This document shows positions 1 through 12,800 of a stretch of 64,000 bases of DNA, in pieces (positions within the stretch are counted from its first letter, which is position 1; the number at the start of each line of letters is the position of its first letter). The notes under the pieces are model-generated. The model ran no database searches. It was not told the DNA's origin and was given only the letters and a program-made list of their open reading frames with translations. The position numbers were made by a program, and so were the translations under genes. The stretch is taken from positions 6,993,054 through 7,057,053 of the forward strand of contig OU015529.1 of assembly GCA_907165065.1 (NCBI GenBank), read 5' to 3'. The DNA comes from Caprimulgus europaeus (taxonomy: Eukaryota; Chordata; Aves; Caprimulgiformes; Caprimulgidae).

Positions 1-767
1 CAGTGAGAACTTGGTGGTGCTCTGCATCTTGAGCACTGTGTGCAATTCTGGTCTCTTGATCTCCAAAAGGATGTGATTGAACTGGAAGTTTGAGAGGAGG
101 CCAGTGAGAATTATCAATGATGTGGGTTGGCTTCTGTGTCAGAAATATCTGTGTAAATTAGTACCCCTATGGCTAAAAGACTTCTGGAGAGAGAATGTGG
201 TTGAATCTGAAGAGTGTGCCTGTTGTAACAGCTGACAGCGGGGAGCAGTTGTTCTTGCACTGACTGCAGGTGAACTAGGAAGCATCAAACGAAACTTTAG
301 GAGCCACATTCTGAACTGTTTGTAGGTAGAAGGTGGATTTTCCTGCCGAGAGCCATAGACACACAGGAGTTCTTTCCAAAGTACGTTGTTGTAGATGAAA
401 AGCTTTTTTGAGTTCAAAAGGACAAGAGGAGAAATCCTCCCATCCCTACTAAATACAAAAAAAAGCTTCAACTCAGGAAATGCTGGGAGCTGAAAATTGA
501 TGATGCTGAGAGAGCATTGTGTGTAAGCCTGCCTACACTTGTGTCCTTGCCTAGGAGTGGAGTTAGTTGCCAGTGGTAGAGGCAGGTTCTTGGTGAACTG
601 GACCTTTGATGTAGTCCAACATGGTCGTACTTACATAACAATAATATGTCTGATATACTGGAGAAGTCTCCAGATATTGGGGTTTTCTTTGGTGGGTGCT
701 GAAGAGTGAGTCTTCCAGATTTGGTCTCTGCATTATGACATCCTAAAGGTGTGTTGTTTGTCTTTAG
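1..767 (+). other. EIF3A: EIF3A intron, 3' part (window starts inside it)
   Basis: No reading frame here matches EIF3A, so the preceding exon lies outside the window. The intron ends in a TTGTTTGTCTTTAG acceptor just before the exon at 768. I see no repeat or RNA gene in it. Confidence 0.75.
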
Positions 768-881
768 ATTGACTATTTTGAAAGAGCGAAGCGCTTAGAA
801 GAAATTCCTTTAATAAAGACTGCGTATGAGGAGCAAAGAGTGCATGATATGGAGCTGTGGGAGCAACAGGAAGAAGAAAGG
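768..881 (+). CDS. EIF3A: EIF3A exon encoding [17 protein letters not shown] segment
   Basis: This exon has 114 bases, 38 codons, and is phase 0 at both ends. It encodes a charged helical segment beginning [17 protein letters not shown] and ending WEQQEEER, nearly the same as the mammalian protein. The acceptor is TCTTTAG and the donor is GTAAGA. It belongs to the predicted long helical region downstream of the PCI domain, which contributes to eIF3 scaffold contacts (family knowledge). Confidence 0.95.
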
Positions 882-3800
882 GTAAGAATTTTTTGTTCAG
901 ATAACAAAATCCATTAGCAATGAATGAAAAATAGTGGGTTTTCAACTGACTTTTTTCCCCAGCTAAATCCAATTCAAGAAGGGAAAAAGTTGATAAGAAT
1001 GAAGTGTTAGCTTTGCAATTTCATTGTGCTAGTGGGCAGCAGTATCTTCTGTCTAGGATCTGAAAAAGGAAAAGATAATTTCTCTTTCTAGTAGCTAAGG
1101 TAGATTGAATGCAAATGTATAGTAAGGTTTTACTTGGTAATGCTTTTTATATTATCTGTTTTGTAGATCACCACTTTGCAGTTGGAGCGCGAGAAAGCCC
1201 TTGAGCATAAGAACAGGCTCTCAAGGATGTTGGAGGATAGAGATTTATTTGAAGCCAGGCTCAAAGCATCACGACGGACAGTTTATGAGGTACATGGGAT
1301 AATGGCATTTTCACAAAATATTCCCCTAAAGTGAAGAACTAAACTTGTGACCCAGTGATTCTTCATGAAAACAGGGAACAAATTAGTACCACTCAGAATT
1401 ATGGAATTGTTTATTTTCTGCTTTGACAAAAAAAAAATAAAATTCTTTCACTCATTCCTAGATATTATCACTTAAAATTTTTGACAACTTTTGGAATAGC
1501 TTATATGGAAAATAAAAGATAGGTAAATTATTTATTGCAATGCAGCTGTTACTAAGAGGTCACTGGGTAGCATGTGAGCAGTCAGCTGTATCTGTACAAG
1601 TACTTGAACTTACTGCGGTGAATAATACTGACAATTATTGAAGCTGAGAAATAGATAGAAATACTTGTCTATTTTTTTTTTTTTTAATATTATAGTTTGA
1701 ATCTGGAAATTATTTTGATAGTCCAGGTATTTGGAACTTCAAATTATGTTTTTATGTTTGCAAAATTTAATAACAAATTAGACCATGAGGGCAGGGAAAG
1801 AACTGTGCCTTTGTTTTTTGCTCTCCATTTAAAAAATCCTACATTTGCTGAGGCTGTTATGGCTTTGACTATCTGGCTGTGTTGCAGTAAGAACTGGTTT
1901 AAAATTTGAATTAAAAAAAAAGGCAAAAGAGGAATGTTAAAATAAGTTAAGTAACTTATAATTGCATATAATTCTTTGCAACAATATAGATAATGTTAGG
2001 TAATGCATTTTAGGTACAGGTAAATTATTATTCATACAGGTAAATTATTATTAGTAGTAGTAGTAGTAGTTGTTTTTCAGTGGAGCAAAGTTAATGTGTT
2101 GCAGTTGGTTTGTGTTCCTGTGCAGCTTTATTTAGCAATTTGTGTAACTGTCTAGCTCTTAAACATCACAGTGTTTTCATCTGTGTTCTTTGCATTCCAG
2201 GATAAACTCAAGCAGTTCCAGGAGCGGTTGGCAGAGGAGAGGCGCAGTCGTTTGGAGGAACGCAAGAAACAACGCAAAGAAGAGAGGCGCGTTACTTACT
2301 ACAGAGAAAAGGAGGAAGAAGAACAAAGGTTACGAGAAGAGCAGCTGCTTAAAGGTATAATCAAGAATGTGACTATTTTATCCTTTGTATCCTTGACCCA
2401 TTCCAGATGTGTACACCGATAACTTCTGGTTTCCCTGTTTCACAGTAGTGGGAAGGTCTTCACTTTCAGTCAGTGGTGAAGACTGGGTTGGTTGCTGTTA
2501 GACAATGTACCTTTGCATTTTACCTAATGCAGCTTCTGAATGCTTGCCTGTGCAGCATGGTGATTAAGGTAAAGCTTTACAGGAGGAAGGAGGAATGAAA
2601 GCAAATGAATGCTTCCTGCCTTCCCCTCCTCCCACACATGAATAAAGGAGGAGATAAACTAAGAGAGACTAATGGTTAAAATCAAAGACTGAATTTTTCA
2701 TTTAGTTTGAGTTCTGGCCACTTATTTGTGCACATATCAAAGAGAATAGAAAGGGAACACTGGTGTCAGGTCAAGACCTGTAGAATTGTGAGTCACACAC
2801 ATTTCTTTGTGAATTGCTTTGTCTGGTAGCCCACTACAAGGCTTCAGAAGAGAAGAGGTGATAGGCATCCTGTAACATAAATTTCTGTCCTCCTTGTCAC
2901 TTGCTGGATGAAGATTTTATGTATCAGAGTTCATAATTGTGCAATACTTAAAAACTGTCCAAACAAAAAGCAAGCAGTCCTGCATATCAAATTTCTGGCA
3001 CTGCTAGCTGATGACCTTTCCTAAGGAAGGGATCCTCTGCCATGCTTGAGGTGGTTACTGGTACTTTAGCTGGCACATTTGTGGCCTGTGCAGCAAATAA
3101 ATGTACAGGTATTGGAACACTTTCTTTCCTTTCTTGCTAGCTGTTGTTCAAGATGTCACATTAATGGATGTATGAGAGTTCCTTCTCTTATTACTTTTGA
3201 GTTAAGATACATCTAGAAAACAGGTTCTATGGTTAGTAAAGCACATCTTGTGAAATGCTTGGATTTTTTTTTTTTTTAAATAAGCAGGCAAAGGGGATAG
3301 ATTGAATTTTCTAACCCTTCTGTGGTTGCAGCAAAGTAACAGAATTTATATTGGTAATATGTTCTGTTTATGTTTGCAGAGCGTGAGGAGAAGGAACGCA
3401 TTGAGCGTGAGAAACGCGAGCAGGAGCAGCGCGAGTACCAGGAACGCGTCAAAAAACTGGAAGAACTGGAGAAGAAAAAACGCCAAAGAGAAATGGAAAT
3501 AGAAGAGAGAGAGCGTCGTCGAGAAGAAGAAAGGAGAGGTCTGGATGACCCCTTTTCAAGAAAGGTAGGTGATGCCTGCAGGTTTGTTTTCTTTTTCACT
3601 GCTTCTTCTGGAGGTTATTTGGAAGAAGATGGTGGCATTGGAAAATTGTAGGTTAATTTAAGTTGTAGCATAAGTGGTTAATTTAATAATTTTAAGTTAT
3701 TGTCACTTAGTTTCAGCTCTCTATCAGGATCTGGAATCTATAGTTTAGTAACAAAGTAAAACAAATAAACAGCTTGGAGATCTTAGTAGTTTAAAAACAA

Positions 3801-6800
3801 AATAAATGAAGACTAAAAAGAATATTGAATAAAATTTTCTTTATCACAAAAGAAGGAAAGTTATATTGGAAGCAAGTGTAGTGACTCATGCCAAAGTCAG
3901 AAGTTAGAGTAGATATTGAAGGAAAATCCCAGACTAAACATAAAATCATAGTTTTATATTTTGTAAGAAATAAGCAATAACATAAATCATAAAAACAAGA
4001 GGTGTGTGCAACTACCTGTTTACAAATTAAGTACTGGGGAATATTATCCTAGTCCAACAGGAAACAAAGCAAAAGTTATTTGCAAATAAATGTTTAATGA
4101 CTTAATTTTAAATTGCATTCACCATAGCCATTGTCTTTGTTTAATGCATGCTTCACTGAATAACACTGCTAAGATAAGTGATCAGAGCTTGTATAAATTG
4201 TTTTGATAATCTATCAGGTAAATAATCATCACCAGTATTTTTCCACATGCTATGCTCCTAGCCATGGGCACTTGATGATATGGAAAATTTGACTGAAGTT
4301 CTGAGAGATATCTGTACTGCTTGAAAAATGACATTTGCAGTTTTGGGATTCTTTCTTTGCTCGCCCTTGTTTGTTGGGGTCATTTCAAAGGCATTTGAGT
4401 AGACACTCATGGAGTAGTGGATATGAAAGCTCTTGTGCAACTTGTGTATTTCCCCCTGTTGAAGTGTAGCCTTTGACAAACAAAAACACTTTTCAAAGAG
4501 CTGTTTAAAACCAGAATACCCTTTAATAAAGAAGTTGTGTGATTATGTGAAATCAGGTACTTTAAGTGTTTTACCTAATTTGCTTCTTGTGGTGGAATTG
4601 AGGAATAAACAACTGTGTTAAAAATAGTTTAAATTATTTGTCTTTGTCCAGCAGTGGGTAGAGACATTTTACCTTTATTTAAAAAAAACCCCAAACTTGT
4701 GATTGCTCTGCCTGCCCTGCATCTAAGCAACCTCACAAATACCTCACCTGGTCTGTGCACTGAGGTACCCAGAACAAAATGATCTCTGCTACAGAGAGCT
4801 TTCAGATTATTCACTTACATTTTCTGATCTGATTAGAAAGCACAAAAACAAATAAGTTTTAAAATTCATTCCTACTGTCATTAAGCAGCAGGAAAGTGAA
4901 ACTGTTAGAACTACTTTTTTGTGTTCATAGGTGGTGGTGCTGGCTCGCTGTAGCTCTTGTTCATAATCTTTTAAATGTCTTTGCTTATGTCCTACCCTAC
5001 TGGTGGCACAGAGGGAACTATGTTATGTTTTAAACTCTGCCAGAAACAGTGAAGTTGGTCAGTTAAGTTATTCAAACTTCTGCTAGTTCAGTATTCTCTA
5101 CAGTGTAACAGTGAGTTTTTAATGACATGGTGTGCTCTGAAACGAGTAAATTACATGTTGAAAATCTTCATTTTTAAAGTATTCTGAGGGAATATTCCTA
5201 ATTTCTTTTGACATCCAGGAGTCTCGTTGGGGTGACAGGGAGTCTGAAAGCTCCTGGAGAAGAGGTGGTGAGCCAGAATCTGAATGGCGACGAGCACCAC
5301 TGGAAAGGTAATAATTGGGTTACCAAGCACCAGTTGTATTGGGCTCAGAATGTGTAGGCTCCCTTTTTATTGCTAGTGCTAAAGCTGCACTGACTGAGTC
5401 ATATCTCATGCCTTTACATCTCTGGAAATCACCTTCTATTAAAAAATAGCTTTGTAAGGATCTTGGAATGTGAGAGGGGTTTTATCTTGAAACTGCATTC
5501 AGATAACATTCCTGTTTTATCTAACTTAGATATGTGGAAGCTAGCAAACACCTTCTGCATCTGATAAACAACTTGCTTACTTAGTTTCTTTTTTAAATTA
5601 AGAATTTGTGTCCTACTCAAACATTAGTGTCTGTTGTGTAAGTGCAGAATGGGGAATTGCAGGGTTCCCACGTGATGAAACTGTTTTGAGATTTTCCGTT
5701 TAGAGAACTGCCAGTAATATATAAGAACAGCAAAGTTCAGAGTCTTTAAACTATTGAAGTCCTAGAGTGAGTCACAGAGCACAAAATACATGCCATAAAC
5801 TAAAACAAGATTCTGAAAGACTATTGAACAGAGAAGGAAGGATTTCTGAAGGAAGAATATTTTGAAGGTACATTTGCACATCTGAAGAAAAACAAACAAA
5901 CCAACCCCCAAACAAACACCTCTCCCCCCCCCCAATAAAAAAACTCAAACACTTGTTTGTGTCTATATATCTTAGGGGTGTTGGATATGTTCACTAATAA
6001 TGAAGACTGTTTATACAGTTGTAAAAACAAGTTATTTAAAAATTTGTCCATCCCTCTGCTCCACTACAGGGTGAGCTGTATCTAAAATATTTCTGATGGT
6101 GCACATCTAGTTGTTCTTAAAAGCCTGTGGTGATGAAGATACCACTGCTTGTTCCAATTGGCAATATGTTTTATTGCTTAATTACCCTTCCAGTAGATAG
6201 ATTCTTATAAATGTCTAACCTTAATTTCCAGTGCAGCAATTTAAATCCATTACAGCTTACTCTGACTCCAGTGGAAGCAAATTAATTTACTATTTCTCTC
6301 TCTAGTAATTTCTTCTAACGCATTTGAAGAGTATGATCTTTCGATAAACAAAGGAGTCTGTCAGGCTTTCCTCAAAAGCTGTGTTGCCATTCTTGGGAGT
6401 GATCCAGTTTCTTGTGAATTGCAAAATCAAAAATTGGATGAAACTCCTGGGTGAAGCCTTTAACTGTTAACATACTGCAGAAGTGTTTAATGCATCTATT
6501 TCTATGCTTCAATGGGATACTTTTTTTTCCACAACAGAATGATGCAGGTGACCCACATTCATTTTTGAATCATTATAGCAAAGAGTTTTTCTGAATAAGT
6601 ATTGTTTTAGTCATTTCTCATTCAACTTTTGTAGAAATAGACCCTAGTGACTGCTGAGGAGTTAAAATCAGGCATTTTGCATTAATATGTAGCATATTTT
6701 TTCCAGGAAAGTTTGAACCAGGTGATCTTTGAGGTCCCTTCCAATCTGGTATTCTATGATTTTATGTTTGGTAAAACTTCACTTTTCTCTTTTACTAAAA

Positions 6801-9800
6801 AGAACATATTAAAGAATAGTAAAAGGAAATACTGATAGCAGTCAAAATTAATACCTCTCTGGAATTTTAAGTAAAACAGTGTTTCTCAATTATTTTCTTT
6901 TTGCTGAACTTAGGAAATAGCAAAGTAAAAGTGATGATGCTCAGACATAATTGCAGAAGGAAAGTGTAATTCTGCATTCTTTAGCAGCCCCTAGTCACCC
7001 TGCAGTTGGATTTTAACCCTAAAGGGAAATTGTATTGGATACAAAGACAGCAGTGCAAACCTAACTGTGACTAAAGCAATTCCAAATGTATTTCTGAAGC
7101 CTGTCTTTTCTGTTAAAGGCAGTCATAGAGGACAGAGCCTCAGGTTTAATTTGCAGCATGTATCTAGCTGTAAGTACAGCTCTTGGATATATGCATTTAA
7201 CAGTCCTCATGGATGCTAATAGGAGAGAAACTATAAAATTTGTCTCACAGCCAATTTCTCATGGAAATAGCACAGACCTGGTGTACATGCCATGTTGGTA
7301 CACAGTCAGGGAGCAACCAGTTGTACTGTGCAGCAATCCCTGGAGTGCTCAGCATGTTCTCAGTCTTCTCCATACCATGGTTCCAATCACAACAAAAAAC
7401 AGATTATAGAAAGGCAGAAGGGTCCAGCAAGAGCTGTCTGTTTCTTGGACAGCTAGTGCCTTCATTTTAACTAGACTGCAAGTATGTGCTTTGTCTCTTC
7501 ACTGTGCAAGAAAGGTAGTTATCATAAGAAACAAAAGAGGAAAATTAAAACTAATGATCTTTCTGTGGTAGATGCAGTAAAATTTTATAAGGAAGAGAAG
7601 AAAGTCAATCCTGATATTAAAAAAAAAAATACTACAAATATTGCAGTTGTAGGAAAAAGAGGTTATGTAGGGGTGAAATGAAAAGCCAGTTGGTTTAGTA
7701 AAGAAAGTAATTTTACAGTGGTACCTCTTGTTTTTTCCCTAGATCACAGAAAATCCATAAAATGCTAAATACTTACTCACTGAAACAATGAAATGACAAC
7801 TGATAGAGACCTGGTATTCAGTCCAAGTGGCGGGGCAGTGCTGCAGGCTGTTGTACTGAGCACAGCTCATTAGAGTTATTGCTGCCAGAGAGTGCTGTCC
7901 CAAAGGATCAACGAATATGCCTATGTGCTCATGGTCCAGAAATACTAAAAAGCCAAAAATACATAGAAAAGGGGAGTTGACCTCTATTTTATGTCTCTGC
8001 TGTTTGTGCCTGAGTTGAAAGACAAGTGAAAAAAAACAGTTATAAACCTGTAACAGTGGCAGACACTATAGTGTGAACTCTGCCAGCAAATTTCTGCTGT
8101 ATTTGGTACAGCTGGCTGTGTGCTTTCAGCTCTTGTAGATTTGTGTGTAGGGTTTTTAGAGGTCATTGAGAAATGGGTTATATAATAGAAACTGGATTGC
8201 ATTGCTTCCAGTGACTGCCATTCGATAATATTCTTAATATTCATGATTCCCTCTGTTCTTATTCATTTATCAGATGCTGTTTGACTCTTAATTTCAGTAA
8301 ATTTTTGAAGTGGGAGTTAGGATTTCTATGAGGGAAAGGATAAAAGCTGAAATATGAGCACTGAAGTTGTCAAATGAGGGGAAAAAAAAAAGAAAAATGA
8401 GGCATAATTTCACCTCCAAGTAATAGTTTAAAAATTTGAGTAGTAATAGTTTAAAAGTAATAGTTTAAAAAAAAAAAATAAAAATCCTAAAACCCTAAAC
8501 CAGTACCGAAGTGTGAATGAATGAAATACTTGTTCATTAGATGATTTTTATCACCATTTCTCTACATGTCTTTAATGTCAAAACAATCAGATTTTTCAAA
8601 GGAGAAGATTATCCAATTTGAGTCTAAGTGGAAGTTAACAATCCCCATGTCTTGTTTTTATCTCTCAGCTCAATGGTAATTGCATTCTCCCTGATTCTCC
8701 CCAGAGCAGGAAGTAGGCTGCTCACAACTCCTCAAAATTCTTGAGAGGCAGAGGTGTCACAGACTGTTGCCTCTTTGTTCTCGCCTCTCAGAGTCCTGTG
8801 CCTGTTGTTTTGTAGCAAGTCATTGCTGTTCTTTTGTTTACATTTTATTAGCATAGCAGATATCTAAACTTGTGGGGTTTTTTGTTTGTTTTGTTGTTGT
8901 TGTGGTTGGGTTTTTTTAATCCACACAATTCAACTCCAGCGCAGTTTCTCTTCTCTTGCCAAGAAGCAGATATCAGTACATCTCTCTGATGCATTATTGC
9001 TTGCTGCTTTTTATTGCTGAGGAACTAGTTTAGGAAAGTTACATTTCCTGAAATAAAGAAATTAATCTGGTGACAAAGCCAAGGTTTATAGTCTAAATAT
9101 ATGTGTAAAATCCTGTAGGCATTATACTAAATGGCGTGTCCAGAGAACTGACAAGTGGAAGGCTCTAACCCTTGTTCAGCAGCCTCTGATCTTTTCAGTG
9201 TAACAAATCCAAACCTATTTCAAAGATGAACTGATGAGTCAGTAGCCCAGGGAAAATTCTCATCAGTTCTGTACTTCCCACGTACATCCCAGCAAGGAGA
9301 GTCCATGCAAGCACCGATACTCAGAGCCTGGTGCACCCTGCTGCCATCAGGGAGTGGCAGTGGCTTGAGTAACGAGTTTACTGTGCTGTCCTGCCGTGTC
9401 TGGTTGCGGGTGCTTATCAGTGAAAGTATTGCCAATCTGTTGGGCTGCAGCTGTGCCCAAGCCTGTGAACAAAGAGATTGGTCTGTAGGGTTGGTGTGTG
9501 TGTGGAGAAGGCGAATACTGACTTGATGGTTGGAGTTTTTTTAATGCTGGTTCTCTGAGACTTAGCTCAAGTTTGTGAGATGAGGCTGGGTGTAGAAGCC
9601 AAACCTCTCTTGTGTTGCAGCAGATAACCAACGAGGGACTGTCGTTATCCCCTTCAAACTGTCATCTTGAAGGAGATAAAAAACTATTCAGTATTTACTG
9701 AAGCTGTAGGGTTGGTGACCCACCCCTTTCCCATGGCAGTGAGGGCAGTCAGAACGTGCGCGTTTGCAAACTGCAAGCTCTGTAAATGTGTTTGCAACCA

Positions 9801-12800
9801 CACATCGAGTGGGTTCACTCAGAAACGGCCTCGAGCAGTTTGACAGTGTTGATGTAACACCTAAAGCTTTCCTGGATGTCAGCTTCTACTTTGTGCTCAT
9901 TGCCTTTGGTTTTATAGGGATTGGCGTCGAGGAGAAGCAAGAGATGATGAAAGATCTTTCCGACGGGGCGATGATCTGCCGCGACGGGGAGAGGATCTGC
10001 CGCGGCGTGGTGCTGCAGAAGAAAAAGAACGTCCAGAAGCAACGGAGGACAGGGCACCTAGGCGTGAAGGGGATGAGGACAGGCCACCTAGGCGTGAAGG
10101 TGATGAGGACAGGCCGCCCAGACGTGGATTGGATGACGACAGGCCGCCCAGGCGTGGTTTGGATGATGATAGAGCGAGCTGGCGGGCTGCAGATGACGAC
10201 AGGGGTCCCAGGCGTGGAATGGACGATGACAGAGGTCCCAGGCGTGGAATGGACGATGACAGAGGTCCCAGGCGTGGAATGGACGATGACAGAGGTCCCA
10301 GGCGTGGAATGGACGATGACAGAGGTCCCAGGCGTGGAATGGATGACGACAGAGGTCCCAGGCGTGGAATGGATGACGACAGGCCACCCAGACGTGCTTT
10401 GGATGATGACAGGCCACCCAGGCGCGGCTTGGACGATGACAGAGGCAGTTGGCGTGCAGCAGATGATGACAGAGGACCCAGGCGTGGGCTGGATGACGAC
10501 AGGCCACCCAGACGGGCTTTGGATGATGACAGGCCACCCAGACGGGCTTTGGATGATGATAGGCCACCCAGACGGGCGCTGGATGATGACCGGGGCAGCT
10601 GGCGTGCCGCAGATGACGACAGAGGTCCCAGGCGGGCGATGGATGATGACAGAGGTCCCAGGCGGGCGATGGATGACGACAGAGGTCCCAGGCGGGTGAC
10701 GGATGACGACAGAGGTCCCAGGCGGGCGATGGATGACGACAGAGGTCCCAGGCGTGATGATGACAGGGGACCATGGCGTAATGCAGACGATGACAGGCTC
10801 TCCAGACGAGATGACGACAGGGGTCCATGGCGTAGCGGTGATGATTCAAGGCCAGGTCCTTGGAGACCATTTGGTAAACCAGGTAAAATAGAATAATAAT
10901 AATTTAACCTCCGCAGGGTGTGTTAACCTAGTACGTAATGGATGTAACGTACTTGCTGCCAGAGACGGGAGAATCAACTCTGAAAACATCTGGATTAATT
11001 TGGCTAATGCGGACGTTCCTTTACTTAGTATAATTAAACCTTTTAATTTGGTGGAATTAAAAAATGCAGCAGTGTCTGTTGCTTGCCTGGGAGATACCTA
11101 AAGGTCACATAGTAAGGCTGGTAATGTACCTGTGTGCAAAACCAAAATACACAAGTTAGAATGCTCTGGGAGAGAAACATTCTCACTAGGTTGGCACACC
11201 TCGGTCTCTTTCCCTGCCCCATTTATATGTCTGAAATCAACCTCCTAAGGAGGATTTTGATACATCATTCCAGTGGGTCTGGTTTTGATAAGCTTTTTTT
11301 TAATGTGTACAAAGATGGTCCTATTTTTACCATTCCTTTCTTGCCTTTCTGTCTACCTTTCTTGAAAATCCTGCTTTGATGACCTTCTGAGGTCCCTTAC
11401 AGTTTGAATTATCCTTTTCTTGTATAGTTTGTTTCTAGTCTCAAGTCTTGTAGATGCAACTCTTTCTGATTTTTTTTCAGAACTTTTGATGATGTTTAAA
11501 TGTTAGATATGATTTTGATTTCCTGGGGTTTTTTTTTAAATGCAGAATTAGGTGCCACATAATTTTATAAAGTAGGTGCTAATTCTGCAATCCAAACCTG
11601 TTGCAAAGTTAACATAAATGTCAATACTTGCACTCCTAGAAGCTTTCATCTTTTTCCTATTCAAGATAAAAGCAGGCTGCATAATAAAGAACTCCCATTC
11701 ATAAATAACTAATATTGCAGGATGCACTGTAAGCCATAGTTGTATTTTAAAGTGGTGATTTTAAAAAGCAGTACATTCATCAAAATTTTCTTGCCTAAAA
11801 TCTCCTCCCTTGTCCATTTTCACAAAGGAATCTGCTGTCTGAGCTACCCACCCCCTTCACTTCTTCCTGCCCTTGTTTTTCATGAGACTTCTGAGGAGTT
11901 TGTGGTTTCTGACTGAAAACTGCAGGGTGTAATCAGCTCTGCTGAACTGCTACAGGCAGGCAGTCCTGATAGAACACCGTCTTCATGTCCAGCAGTTTCT
12001 GCAGCGCTTTGTCCACGGCTCCTACTACTCAACCTGCGCTTTGTACAAGCGTCTTGAGTTGGATCCTCAGGGATCAAAACTTGAACAACCAGTTTCTGTG
12101 AGAGAAGTAAAAGATTCTTTGTCCACAGAGAGATCAGAGGTCAGACACACATTCCTTTGTGTTTCTTTCTTATAGGGGGATGGAGAGAACGGGAAAAGGC
12201 TCGAGAGGACAGCTGGGGGCCTCCCCGAGACTCCAGACCCCCAGGAGACCGCGAGTGGGATAGAGACAAAGACCGTGAGGAAAATGAGAAAGACCGTGAA
12301 TTTGACAGAGAGAGAGATTTTGATCGAGAGGATCGTTTCAGGCGCCCCAGGTTTGACTTCTCTGGTTAAATAGAATGTTTCCACTAAAAAAAAAAAGGGG
12401 GGGGGAAAAAAATGGGTTGCCCTGTTGATAAAGAAATTGGATGACATTGCCTAGTGAAAGGAACAGCGGTTGGTTTGTATGAAATTAAGCACTTTATGGC
12501 AGTAAGCAGGTAGTGGCATTTTGGGGGCTTTTTGGGTTGTTCTTTTTAAGATGACATTAACTGTTTACAGAAGGAATCCCAACATGCTTTACTGCTCTTT
12601 ATATATATTTTTTTTAAACCTGTTCTCAAGAAAATTTCATCTTAGGCTTCAGAAGAACAGAAAAGGTTTTGGAAGTATGTCAGTATGTTAAATAGAGACC
12701 CCCTGGGCCTGAAAATATCTGTGTTGTGATTTATCATTGCTCCTTTTCATAGCAAAGGTAAAATGTTAACATTAAGTCTTATCTGATGTTTTGAATGACA

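Larger units (their letters stand above)
5308..9917 (+). other. EIF3A: EIF3A long intron (4.6 kb)
   Basis: This is the largest intron in the window. It contains a run of ten C residues (5924-5933), an ancient CR1-like LINE remnant (about 6095-6345), a short CR1 3' tail (6705-6766), and a T/G-rich low-complexity stretch near 8875-8920. The rest shows no gene. Open frames of 60-94 codons here have no recognisable protein similarity. It ends at TTTGGTTTTATAG. Confidence 0.75.

Noticed and set aside
9764-10699. A 311-codon + strand open frame rich in [10 protein letters not shown]-type repeats
   Set aside because: It is the alternate frame of the EIF3A decapeptide array. The EIF3A frame is spliced to neighbours that match the known protein; this one is not.
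10088-10870. A 260-codon - strand open frame with [10 protein letters not shown] repeats
   Set aside because: It is the reverse complement of the same 30-bp array and has no independent support.
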